NCBI GenBank assembly: GCA_021204825.1
Contig: JAJPYR010000010.1
Coordinates: 1-32,199, forward strand
DNA from: Clostridia bacterium
GTDB lineage: Bacteria > Bacillota > Clostridia > Christensenellales > Borkfalkiaceae
Direction of reading: 5' to 3'
DNA length: 32,199 nt
Shown here: positions 24,201 to 31,184 of the stretch, one piece after another
Layout: the number at the start of each line of letters is the position of its first letter
Position numbering within the stretch: position 1 is the first letter of the stretch
Notes under the pieces: generated by a model
The model's input: only the letters and a program-made list of their open reading frames with translations
Databases searched by the model: none
Told to the model about the DNA's origin: nothing
Position numbers and translations under genes: made by a program

Positions 24201-24766
24201 CGGGCGCCATAAAGGCAAATCTTCCTGCGCGTATAGGCCTCAAGGTCGCTCAGTCCCAGGACTCCATGGTCATCTTCGACCGCGGAGGAGCGGAGAAGCT
24301 TTTGGGCCGCGGCGACATGTATTTCAAGACGGCGGACAGCCCGGACATGAACCGTATCCAGGGCTGCTGGATCTCTTCCGAGGAAGTCCAGAGCGTTCTG
24401 GACTATGTCCGTTCCCACAACGAGGCATACTTCGACCAGGAGATTGATGACATAATCAACACTGAGGTGGTGGAGGACGATTCCGACGCCGGCGGATCCA
24501 TGGGCTCATCCGATGACGGAGGAGACCGTGACGCGTCCAAGATAGACGAGACGTACATCAAGGCCCTTCATTACTGCATAAAGTCCAACTCCGCGTCCGT
24601 CTCCATGATCCAGCGCCGCTACCCCATAGGCTACATGAAGGCCTGCAAGATAATAGACTGGATGACCTCGCTCAAGTACATCACTGAGCCCGAAGGCTCC
24701 AAGCCCCGCAAGATTCTCATGACCATGGATGACTTCATCGCCACCTACGGCGAGATAGACGACTGA
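21230..24766 (+). CDS. ftsK: DNA translocase FtsK/SpoIIIE with long Arg-Asp repeat linker
   Basis: FtsK pumps chromosomal DNA through the closing septum. The 1178-residue protein has an N-terminal membrane domain of about four helices (residues 22-185). An unusually long linker of about 600 residues follows. Its middle (about 450-645) consists almost wholly of GRDSGRDTGRD-type repeats, preceded by a Gln/Pro/Ala-rich stretch. The motor follows with Walker A GASGSGKS (835-842) and Walker B LDEFGDL (D947, E948). The winged-helix gamma domain (about 1105-1178) carries QRRYPIGYMKACKIIDWM. Motor and gamma domains are intact. Its C-terminal half has degenerate relatives fused to pgsA and encoded separately about 4 kb downstream. 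Confidence 0.96.
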   Translation: MNDKNSNEKKSKDSVSVLTRETLGILLMLVSFIALLMLFTGDIIFAAVGRGVCTFLYGLFGYGSYLAVAAVVYAGVYLTFGLKLKKITWKHRLAIALTVYMLFLLLQTATTASFGLPGYGQYLSSCYMNCTNGWSGYTAGGIISGILCYPLLCGTPACAYTVSAILFLACGYLTYASFTKRFPFNLNLLPDRFGSKKPRTENVPDFAPADNPQPATAPEFNSLQEGYPEPDTYNGGYFNLSDFADPGMTEQVPEFIPEEDFGSSESFYDPATGEFFGGPIEREPEPAAEEQPPVLEVKEREEDKFGVNSSQILFGDGYAAESYKRNLLYSDNSYFSKSVKNTTEDYLKAFEDPTAMPAAPVQPQVTPQTQAQPQQVQAAPAQPQSAVPFTQSGYQYGDAPVQNIAPAAPQQSPQAPSQPVQQPAPAPAPAIPDEPTPEETKAIEDDIDSFFDPDRSRRGRDSGRDTGRDTSRDSGRSSRDTSRDLGRDSGRDTGRDTSRDLTRDVPSEEPPATDLDSLFNTPAEDQDTGRRGRGRDSGRDTGRDTGRDTGRDLGRDAGRDSGRDSSRDLGRDSGRDSGRRSNADLFGDNDSLFGEPTDLGRDSGRDGGRDSGRDAGRDTGLDSGRDAGRDTGLDSGRGLGRDSGRTPMGFGADLGRASTPAPQPAPEPVPEAKPEKPKHVWKKYVPPTLDLLKDYPVNMEALSQEIEENKTTIVDTLMTFGFDCSIQNVTVGPAVTRYDVAMDLRQITKAAGYSRELSIALRKDNVNVYLNNRKGALSVEVPNKVRASVGLKEILENPKFQNSKPGTLTFALGKNVDGEYFCPDITSLPHLLIAGASGSGKSVCLTGLIISLLFKYSPEELRLILVDPKQVEFIPYNGLPHLIVPEIISDPVKTVKALNWACTEMERRYTLFSDMSKAGVTTKNLEEYNAHIGPDDEKLAKIVIILDEFGDLMLSNKNDIEGKVIKLGQKARAAGIHLILATQRPAVNCITGAIKANLPARIGLKVAQSQDSMVIFDRGGAEKLLGRGDMYFKTADSPDMNRIQGCWISSEEVQSVLDYVRSHNEAYFDQEIDDIINTEVVEDDSDAGGSMGSSDDGGDRDASKIDETYIKALHYCIKSNSASVSMIQRRYPIGYMKACKIIDWMTSLKYITEPEGSKPRKILMTMDDFIATYGEIDD
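22579..23165 (+). repeat. Degenerate tandem repeats encoding Arg-Asp repeats in ftsK
   Basis: About 590 bp of imperfect 9-12 bp units based on GGCCGGGACACA- and GGCAGGGATTCC-like words encode GRD-S/T repeats. Near 23070-23135 two adjacent longer units are almost identical (DAGRDTGLDSGR twice), evidence of recent duplication. The two DNA strands differ strongly in base bias here. Confidence 0.85.
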
Positions 24767-24820
24767 CCCCGTAGCCGGCCCATTCATCCGTGCCGTCTGC
24801 GGACATCCCCGGCTGTACAG

Positions 24821-25118
24821 CCTGTCCGCCAACGTCCAGCAGTCCGTCTGAGTGCAATGCCCTCCTGACCAGATGTCTGTCTGATATCCCTCAAAGGCCA
24901 CTGCAGCCTGTCCGCCAATGTCATGCAGTCCGTTTGAGTGCAATGCCCTCCTGACCGGATGTCTGTCTGAGGCCTCATTCAAAGGCCACTGCAGCCTGTC
25001 CGCCAATGTCATGCAGTCCGTCTGAGTGCAATGCCCTCCTGACCGGATGTCTGTCTGAGGCCTCATTCAAAGGTCTCTGCAGCCTGCCCCGTGCCTTGCA
25101 TCTCTGTCCGGATGCCTG
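24821..25118. repeat. 88-bp tandem repeat between ftsK and rimO
   Basis: Three head-to-tail units start at 24821 (86 bp), 24907 (88 bp) and 24995 (88 bp). Units 2 and 3 are nearly identical and unit 1 is more diverged. A fourth, partial and degraded unit begins at 25083 with CCTGCCCCGTGCC and is followed by a small hairpin TGCCTG/CAGGCA (25113-25128). No SD and no plausible protein are seen in either strand, although the repeats are open in some minus-strand frames. It fills most of the 490-base ftsK-rimO gap. Confidence 0.9.
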
Positions 25119-25255
25119 TTTGCAGGCATTTCCGCGGGCACAATCCAGATCCTTGCCGGACGGATATACTTCATTATTACAATCTTTACGAAAACACTGC
25201 ATGTCCTTGCGCGGGCCCTTTTAAGGGGACCTTGCGGGGGGACGGAGACATATAA

Positions 25256-26602
25256 TTGACCGATCTTAAGAGCAAAAAATACAGCGTAATCTTCCTTGGC
25301 TGTGACAAGAACAGGGTGGACTCCGAGAAAGTCATATCCTTCATCCAGGAGAACGGGTGCGAAGTGACGGGAGACCTTGCCGAGGCGCAGGTTATTATAG
25401 TGAACACATGCGCGTTCATAAATGACGCGAGGGAAGAGTCCATAAACACCGTTCTGGACTGCAGCACCCTCAGGGAGCAGGGCTCACTTGAGAAGCTTGT
25501 GGTATCCGGTTGCCTTCCGCAGAAGTTCATCTCAGAGCTCTATGATGACTTCACCGAGGCCGACATATTTCTGGGCACCAATGACTATGACAAGCTCTTC
25601 GAGGCACTGCAGGAATCATATGACGAAGACGAGCGCGTGTCGCTTGTGGGGCAGGGGCAGTTCGGCTACCGCAGGACAAGGGCCGTGTCCGGCCCGGAGC
25701 ACATAGCGTACCTGAAGATTGCGGACGGCTGCAACAATCACTGCACATACTGCCTTATTCCGAAGATCCGCGGGAAGTATATCTCATACCCCATGGAAGA
25801 CCTTGTGGCCGAGGCGGCATCCCTTGGAGACACAGCTGAGCTTATTATTGTTGCTCAGGACATTACCCGCTACGGCCTGGACCTGTACAAAGAGCCGCGC
25901 CTTGTGCCGCTTCTTAAGGAGCTTTCCGGGCTGGAGAACATACGGACCATACGGCTTCTGTACTGTTACCCGGACATGATAACGGAGGATCTCATACAGG
26001 AGATTGCCTCAAATGACAAGATCCTGAAGTACATAGACATTCCCATGCAGCACTCCGAGGACCGTATCCTGAAGCTTATGAACCGTCCTATGACGCGCTG
26101 GGCCTATCTGGACCTCATATCCGCGCTGCGCGCAAGGATTCCGGGGATTGCCATACGCTCCACGTTCATAGTAGGCTTCCCGTCCGAGACGGAAGAAGAC
26201 GTGCAGGGGCTCATCTCATTCCTTGAAGATGCACGCATAGAGAACTGCGGATTCTTTGCATACTCCAGAGAAAAGGACACCCCGGCGGACAAACTTCCGG
26301 GGCACATGACGAAGCGCATAAAGGAGAAGCGCTTGAAGGCCGTTTACAAGGCGCAGGAGGCCGTCTCCGCGGAGTGGCTTGCCGGTTTCACCGGCAGGAC
26401 GGTGCAGGTCCTCTGTGACGGCATCTCCGAAGACGGCAGCTCATTTGTCGGCCACACATACTTCCAGGCGCCGGACATAGACGGCAGGACATATTTCCAT
26501 GCGCCTCTTGCCGTGCAGGGAGAGAGATATGATGTGTTAATTTCCGGCACGGACGGCGCAGACCTGTACGGCTCAACACCAGACTACAATCCGGAAGACT
26601 GA
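25256..26602 (+). CDS. rimO: Ribosomal protein S12 methylthiotransferase RimO
   Basis: RimO adds a methylthio group to an aspartate of ribosomal protein S12, using two iron-sulfur clusters and SAM. The 448-residue protein has the N-terminal cluster ligands C16, C52 and C86. The radical-SAM motif is GCNNHCTYCLIP (C159, C163, C166) and PMQHSEDRILKLMNR is present, with a C-terminal TRAM domain. I choose the TTG at 25256, 8 bases after GGAG (25244-25247); it gives the typical short lead into YSVIFLGCDKNRVDSE. Position between ftsK and pgsA is the usual order in Clostridia. MiaB is the nearest alternative, but LGCDKNRVDSE is RimO-like. Confidence 0.95.
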   Translation: MTDLKSKKYSVIFLGCDKNRVDSEKVISFIQENGCEVTGDLAEAQVIIVNTCAFINDAREESINTVLDCSTLREQGSLEKLVVSGCLPQKFISELYDDFTEADIFLGTNDYDKLFEALQESYDEDERVSLVGQGQFGYRRTRAVSGPEHIAYLKIADGCNNHCTYCLIPKIRGKYISYPMEDLVAEAASLGDTAELIIVAQDITRYGLDLYKEPRLVPLLKELSGLENIRTIRLLYCYPDMITEDLIQEIASNDKILKYIDIPMQHSEDRILKLMNRPMTRWAYLDLISALRARIPGIAIRSTFIVGFPSETEEDVQGLISFLEDARIENCGFFAYSREKDTPADKLPGHMTKRIKEKRLKAVYKAQEAVSAEWLAGFTGRTVQVLCDGISEDGSSFVGHTYFQAPDIDGRTYFHAPLAVQGERYDVLISGTDGADLYGSTPDYNPED

Positions 26603-26720
26603 ATCCGGTTCCATACAAGGCTCCACGGGGCCTTTAAGCGGCCTGTCTTACCGCGGCCCGTTCCAAAGGGCGGCGTACAGCGGCCAAAACCTAAACTTAG
26701 ATGCATACAGAGGGATTCTT

Positions 26721-28373
26721 ATGAGTTCTGACAAAAAGAAAGAGAAAGAAAAAGAGACGGAACCCGTCATAGACAAGGACTCCAGAAAGTACAAGTTCTA
26801 CTCCGGGAACGGAGGCATGAACTTCCCCAACAGGCTCACGATTGTCCGTGTGATTCTGATCCCCATATTCATTCTGTTCTATTTCGTGCCGTTTGCAGGG
26901 CATTACTTCGTAGCCCTGGCGGTGTTCATAATATCCACGCTGACAGACATGGCGGACGGCAGGATTGCCAGAAAGTACAGTCTTATCACGGACTTCGGCA
27001 AGCTTTTGGACCCCATAGCGGACAAGGTGCTGGTTCTGTCTGCGTTCGTGTGCTTCATAGCTGACACAAACATCTTCTACAGCAACAGCTCATTCGGCTC
27101 ATGGGGCATAATCCTGGCCGGCATTGGCGTTGTGCTCATCATTGCCCGTGAGATAATGGTGGCAGGCATACGCCTTGTGGCTGCGGACAAGGGAGTGGCC
27201 ATTGCCGCGGACTGGTTCGGCAAAGTGAAGACCGTGACCCAGTACATATCTATCTTCGTAATGCTCTTCGGCACAGGTTTCATGAACGTTGCCTCCGGCT
27301 CCGGCACGGCTGTCTATAAGGCAGGGCTCTATTTCGACTACCTTGGATTCGCCGTCCTGATGCTCTCCGTTGTATTCACAATAATCTCCGGAGTGAACTA
27401 TGTCATAAGGAACCTGGATGTCTTCAGGGCACCTGAAAAGGCCGGAGAAGCTGCAGCGGCTGCCGCAGCCGCAGGCGCACCTTTGGAAGAGCCCGTAAAG
27501 CCCTACATGCGCCCGGCTCTCTGCCTTCTGTCTTCAGGCGCCGCAGATTCCAATGGGCAAAGCCTCAAGGACATCCTTGAAAGCGCCAAGTTTGCAAACA
27601 TAAAGCCCGGCACGCTTACCGTTGCCCTTGGAACAACGGAAGCAGGGGAGCCCATATGCCCCAACCTTTCCAACCTGCAGCATGTATTAATTGCAGGGGA
27701 TGCAGAAGGCATAAGAGGGGCTGTGAACTCCATGATAACGAGCCTTGTATACCGCCTCGGCCCCAGGGAGCTTGAGCTGGTCCTTATATCCGGCCCTGCA
27801 TGCGACCTTTCCATATACAGTGGACTTCCGCATCTGCACGGCTCCATAATATCCGCGCCGGAGGATGCAATAGGCGCTATGCAGGAGCTGTCCAGGCTGG
27901 AGGATGAGCGCCTTGCGATGTTCATGGAACTCAAGGACAGGAAGAACATAGAAGAGTACAACAAGCTTTGTGCTGGCTCCGGAAAGGAGAGGCTGCCTCA
28001 TATAGCTGTGGTTATCTCTGACCTGTCTGTCCTCATGCAGGCCAGCGCATCCCTTACGGAGAGCTTCATAATGACCGTCCTGCACACGGCCCGCGCCTGC
28101 GGAATACACTTCATCATCTGCACCACGGACGCATCCACGGCAGGCATTCCAGCTGCAGTGAAGGCAAGCATATCCACGCGCATAGCCTTCCGTACGGCAA
28201 CGGAAGAGGGCTCTGCATACATCCTGGACCGCACAGGAGCGGAAGCTCTCACCGGCACAGACATGCTTTACAAGGGCAACTCCGTTGCGGACCCCGTGCT
28301 CCTGCACGGCTGCTCTGTATCCGCAGAGGAAGTAAAAGCAGTTGTCTCAGCCGTATGCACCGGCAACAGATAA
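26721..28373 (+). CDS. pgsA: PgsA phosphatidyltransferase fused to a degenerate FtsK motor domain
   Basis: The 550-residue protein has two parts. After a Lys/Glu-rich start, residues 30-235 form CDP-diacylglycerol-glycerol-3-phosphate 3-phosphatidyltransferase. This multi-pass membrane enzyme makes phosphatidylglycerol-phosphate; its motif is complete (D76, D79, G80, A83, R84, G93, D97, D101). After an Ala-rich linker (about 244-258), residues 275-550 align throughout with the FtsK motor of the upstream ftsK: KPGTLTVALG, LQHVLIAG, IYSGLPHLHG, IEEYNKL, ACGIHFIICTT, ILDRTGAEALTGTDMLYKG. The Walker A GASGSGKS has become GDAEGIRG (326-333) and the Walker B DE has become SD, so ATPase activity should be lost. 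SD AGAGGG precedes the ATG. The next gene is a free FtsK gamma domain in the same frame. Confidence 0.93.
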   Translation: MSSDKKKEKEKETEPVIDKDSRKYKFYSGNGGMNFPNRLTIVRVILIPIFILFYFVPFAGHYFVALAVFIISTLTDMADGRIARKYSLITDFGKLLDPIADKVLVLSAFVCFIADTNIFYSNSSFGSWGIILAGIGVVLIIAREIMVAGIRLVAADKGVAIAADWFGKVKTVTQYISIFVMLFGTGFMNVASGSGTAVYKAGLYFDYLGFAVLMLSVVFTIISGVNYVIRNLDVFRAPEKAGEAAAAAAAAGAPLEEPVKPYMRPALCLLSSGAADSNGQSLKDILESAKFANIKPGTLTVALGTTEAGEPICPNLSNLQHVLIAGDAEGIRGAVNSMITSLVYRLGPRELELVLISGPACDLSIYSGLPHLHGSIISAPEDAIGAMQELSRLEDERLAMFMELKDRKNIEEYNKLCAGSGKERLPHIAVVISDLSVLMQASASLTESFIMTVLHTARACGIHFIICTTDASTAGIPAAVKASISTRIAFRTATEEGSAYILDRTGAEALTGTDMLYKGNSVADPVLLHGCSVSAEEVKAVVSAVCTGNR

Positions 28374-28538
28374 TCCGGCCCAATGGCCGTTTTCCTGCAT
28401 ATATTTGCAGATTTTGCTCCGCAGGTCATCTTCCTGCGGGCTGCTGGAAACAGAACATTCCGGCTTCAGCAAGCTTTTGCCGGAGCCTGCAGAAGATATA
28501 TGATATGCGGCAGAGACGGCCGCGTTTGGAGGTATTAT

Positions 28539-28769
28539 ATGGACAGCTTGGAAACATACATCAAGGTCCTTAGAAAGGCTGTGGACCATGGAGAGATATC
28601 CGTGCCGTATATCAAGCAGAATTATCCCATAGGGTACAACAAGGCCTGCAGAATCATAGACTGGATGGCTGAGAACGGATACATTGAGAAAGGGAAGGGA
28701 TACAGCAGCACATGCAAGACAAAGCTGACACTGGACCAGTTCCTGGAGCTTTACGGAGAGAAAAACTGA
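28539..28769 (+). CDS. Stand-alone FtsK gamma (winged-helix DNA-binding) domain
   Basis: The 76-residue protein aligns end to end with the C-terminal gamma domain of the upstream FtsK. LETYIKVL corresponds to DETYIKAL, YIKQNYPIGYNKACRIIDWM to MIQRRYPIGYMKACKIIDWM, and LTLDQFLELYGE to MTMDDFIATYGE. In FtsK this domain reads polar DNA sequences and contacts XerD. A GGAGG SD (about 28527-28531) precedes ATG 28539. The reading frame is the same as that of the preceding pgsA fusion and stays open right back to that gene's TAA (28371-28373), so one stop codon separates the two. It ends 3 bases before cinA. The function is unknown; DNA binding is likely from the preserved helix. Confidence 0.88.
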   Translation: MDSLETYIKVLRKAVDHGEISVPYIKQNYPIGYNKACRIIDWMAENGYIEKGKGYSSTCKTKLTLDQFLELYGEKN

Positions 28770-28772
28770 GCG

Positions 28773-29843
28773 ATGAACCCTTCCTTAACGCTTCTCATAC
28801 TCACGAGCCGGCACGCAAAAGGGCTTGCGGAAGGGAGTGCCGTTGCAGACAGCCTTGCAAAGAGAGGCTACGCCCCGGACAGTGTGTCCAGGGTGGCGTA
28901 TGATGACGGGGGCCTTTTGGGCCACTGCCTTGAGGACGCCCTTGAATTCTATGACGCAAGCGTCATCTGCTGCCCCAAAGTGATGCAGGAGAGCATCCAG
29001 AGTTACGCCCTGCAAAAAAATTTTCAGAAACTTTCAGATTTTGGTTTTAAAAGCGCTGAAAAGTGGGTATATATATTATGTACGGATGAAGTGAACGCCA
29101 CTCCGGAAATGGTATGCGATGCCCTGGACGCAGCCTTCCAGCGCCATGACATGCTTTCCTATCTCAAGTGCGTGGGCGTTCCCGACGAGATTCTGTCCGA
29201 CGCGGTCCGGACGGTCCGGGACATGTGCCCTGATATAAAGCTCAACATCTCAGGGCTTCACGGGGACTGCAGGATACAGATGGTTTCTCCGTCATCCGTA
29301 GCCCAGAGCACACGCGAGGATGTGTACAGGGCCCTTCTCCAAAAGCTGTCCGACTACGTCTATGCCATGGAGGACGTAGAGCTGAACGCAAGGGTGGTGG
29401 AGCTTCTAAAACTTCGGAAGATGCATATAAGCGTTGCGGAGTCCTTCACGGGCGGAGGGGTCTCAAAGAAGCTTGTGGAGATTCCGGGCGTCAGCGAAGT
29501 CTTTGACGAGGGCCTGAACACCTATTCCAACAGAGCCAAGATGGCAAGGCTAGGGGTAGACCTTGCGACACTCAACCGCTGCGGCGCAGTCTCCGGAGAG
29601 ACCGCCGAGGAGATGTGCACAGGGCTTCTGAACACCAGGGCATGCGATGTGGCAGTCTCCACGACAGGCATTGCCGGGCCTTCATCCGACAACACCCAAA
29701 AGCCGGTCGGCCTCATATACATAGGCTGCGGCACCCCGGACAGGGTGGACGTCTTTGAATACCGTCTCACAGGCTCCAGGGAAGACATAACTGCCACAGG
29801 CATAAATTTAGCGCTTTTCCACGTGTACAAAGCCGTAAAATAG
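28773..29843 (+). CDS. cinA: CinA-like protein with NMN deamidase domain and degenerate N-terminal domain
   Basis: The 356-residue protein has a C-terminal CinA/PncC domain (from about residue 200). Its motifs are AESFTGGGVSKKLVEIPGVS (222-241), NTYSNRAKMARLGV, GAVSGETAEEM and TTGIAGP. This domain removes the amide from nicotinamide mononucleotide to recycle NAD. The usual AESCTGG reads AESFTGG here. The N-terminal molybdopterin-binding-like domain, which carries the pyrophosphatase in CinA, is shortened and hardly recognisable: the family start with GdELLxG and NT is absent. SD GGAGAG lies before the ATG, which follows the gamma-domain gene by 3 bases. It lies just before recA, the classic cinA-recA order. 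Confidence 0.85.
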   Translation: MNPSLTLLILTSRHAKGLAEGSAVADSLAKRGYAPDSVSRVAYDDGGLLGHCLEDALEFYDASVICCPKVMQESIQSYALQKNFQKLSDFGFKSAEKWVYILCTDEVNATPEMVCDALDAAFQRHDMLSYLKCVGVPDEILSDAVRTVRDMCPDIKLNISGLHGDCRIQMVSPSSVAQSTREDVYRALLQKLSDYVYAMEDVELNARVVELLKLRKMHISVAESFTGGGVSKKLVEIPGVSEVFDEGLNTYSNRAKMARLGVDLATLNRCGAVSGETAEEMCTGLLNTRACDVAVSTTGIAGPSSDNTQKPVGLIYIGCGTPDRVDVFEYRLTGSREDITATGINLALFHVYKAVK

Positions 29844-29892
29844 CATTTTGCATAGTAATTTTACCCTCTAAATGGCCCCGATACGGCCCTAC

Positions 29893-29920
29893 AGCCGCCA
29901 TTTTGCGGCTTCATTCCAAG
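29893..29920 (+). terminator. Weak terminator after cinA
   Basis: AGCCGC (29893-29898) and GCGGCT (29905-29910) form a 6-bp stem, followed by a poor U-tract (TCATTCC). Confidence 0.35.
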
Positions 29921-30021
29921 CCCCCGTGCAGGTGCCTTCCGGCCTGCAAAAGGGCTTTCCCGGAATCTGAACTCAGCAAAATCAGAACCATTTCTTAAAT
30001 AAGATTAAGGAAGTAAATCAT

Positions 30022-31029
30022 ATGAATGAAGACAAGCTCAAGGCTTTGAACCTCACCATAGCCCAGATAGAGAAGAGCTACGGCAAGGGCTCCATCATGA
30101 AGCTCGGCGATGTCACCCTGAACCAGGACGTGGACGTCATCCCCACGGGATGCCTCACCCTGGACCTCGCCCTCGGCATCGGCGGCGTTCCCCGCGGACG
30201 CATCATCGAGATCTTCGGACCTGAGTCATCAGGCAAGACGACCGTAGCCCTGCACATCATAGCGCAGGCGCAGAAGGCCGGCGGCATAGCCGCATACATA
30301 GACGCAGAGCACGCCCTGGACGCGCAGTACGCAAAGAACCTGGGCGTCAACATAGACGAGCTGTACCTTTCACAGCCCGACACCGGCGAGCAGGCGCTTG
30401 ACATCTGCGATGCCCTTGTACGCTCATCCGCCGTGGACGTTATCGTAGTGGACTCCGTAGCCGCTCTTTCGCCCAAGGCCGAGATAGAAGGGGACATGGG
30501 AGACTCACACGTTGGGCTCTTGGCCCGCCTGATGTCCCAGGCGCTCCGCAAGCTGACCGCCATAACCAACCGTTCACGCACCTGCGTGATCTTCATCAAC
30601 CAGCTCCGTGAGAAGGTGGGAGTCGTATACGGCAACCCTGAGACCACGCCCGGAGGCAAGGCTCTCAAGTACTTCTCATCCATCCGCATGGACATCCGCA
30701 AGGGAGAGATGATCAAGTCTGACGGAGACACGACAGGCGCCCACACCAAGTGCAAGATTGTAAAGAACAAGCTGGCTCCTCCGTTCCGTGTGGCAGACTT
30801 TGACATCGTGTACGGAGAAGGCATCTCCAACGAAAGCTGCATCGCTGACCTGGGCCTCGAGTACGGCATCTTTACAAAGAGCGGCGCCTGGTTCCGCTAC
30901 AACGGCGAGAACTTTGCCCAGGGCCGCGAGAAGGCGAAGGAGTACCTGAAGAACAACCCCGACTTCTGCGCCGAGGTAGAGGGCAAGATCCGCGAAGCCT
31001 ACAAGGCATCCATCTCCAAGAAGGACTAA
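30022..31029 (+). CDS. recA: Recombinase RecA
   Basis: RecA forms filaments on single-stranded DNA, drives strand exchange and triggers LexA self-cleavage. The 335-residue protein has Walker A GPESSGKT (66-73), the catalytic E96 in YIDAEHALD, the L1/L2 DNA-binding loops around [11 protein letters not shown] and [20 protein letters not shown], and the C-terminal domain. It is slightly short because the acidic tail is reduced. The upstream gap of about 180 bases shows no GAAC-N4-GTTC type LexA box that I could find, so SOS control is not evident. The ATG is preceded by AAGGAAG. Codon use is biased as in other highly expressed genes. Confidence 0.98.
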   Translation: MNEDKLKALNLTIAQIEKSYGKGSIMKLGDVTLNQDVDVIPTGCLTLDLALGIGGVPRGRIIEIFGPESSGKTTVALHIIAQAQKAGGIAAYIDAEHALDAQYAKNLGVNIDELYLSQPDTGEQALDICDALVRSSAVDVIVVDSVAALSPKAEIEGDMGDSHVGLLARLMSQALRKLTAITNRSRTCVIFINQLREKVGVVYGNPETTPGGKALKYFSSIRMDIRKGEMIKSDGDTTGAHTKCKIVKNKLAPPFRVADFDIVYGEGISNESCIADLGLEYGIFTKSGAWFRYNGENFAQGREKAKEYLKNNPDFCAEVEGKIREAYKASISKKD

Positions 31030-31123
31030 AGCCCTGCCCGGATCCCTGCAGCCTCGCCTGCGGGAACCCCATAAGCCGCACTATATGCGGACGGCTCATT
31101 TACAACAGAATAAATCCTTCCCC

Positions 31124-31144
31124 GGCGGGCTCCCAAAGCCCGCC
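31124..31144 (+). promoter_or_regulatory. Strong hairpin between recA and nadE
   Basis: GGCGGGCT (31124-31131) and AGCCCGCC (31137-31144) form a perfect 8-bp stem with a 5-base loop about 40 bases before the nadE start. No U-tract follows, so it is more likely a leader structure or processing signal than a terminator. Confidence 0.4.
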
Positions 31145-31184
31145 CCGGAGGAACCTACAAACCATATTCATAGAGGTATACCAA

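Noticed and set aside
24821..25082. Repeats between ftsK and rimO as a CRISPR array
   Set aside because: The units are 86-88 bp and directly abutting; no short constant repeat alternates with unique spacers.
26721..28373. FtsK-like part of the pgsA gene as an active second translocase
   Set aside because: Walker A Gly-Lys-Ser is replaced by Ile-Arg-Gly and the Walker B Asp-Glu by Ser-Asp, so ATP hydrolysis is not expected.
28383..28538. N-terminal extension of the gamma-domain gene to ATG 28383
   Set aside because: The SD GGAGG stands before 28539 and the extension has no resemblance to FtsK; it is better seen as a former linker or plain spacer.
29844..30021. LexA/SOS box upstream of recA
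   Set aside because: No GAAC-N4-GTTC type palindrome was found in the gap.
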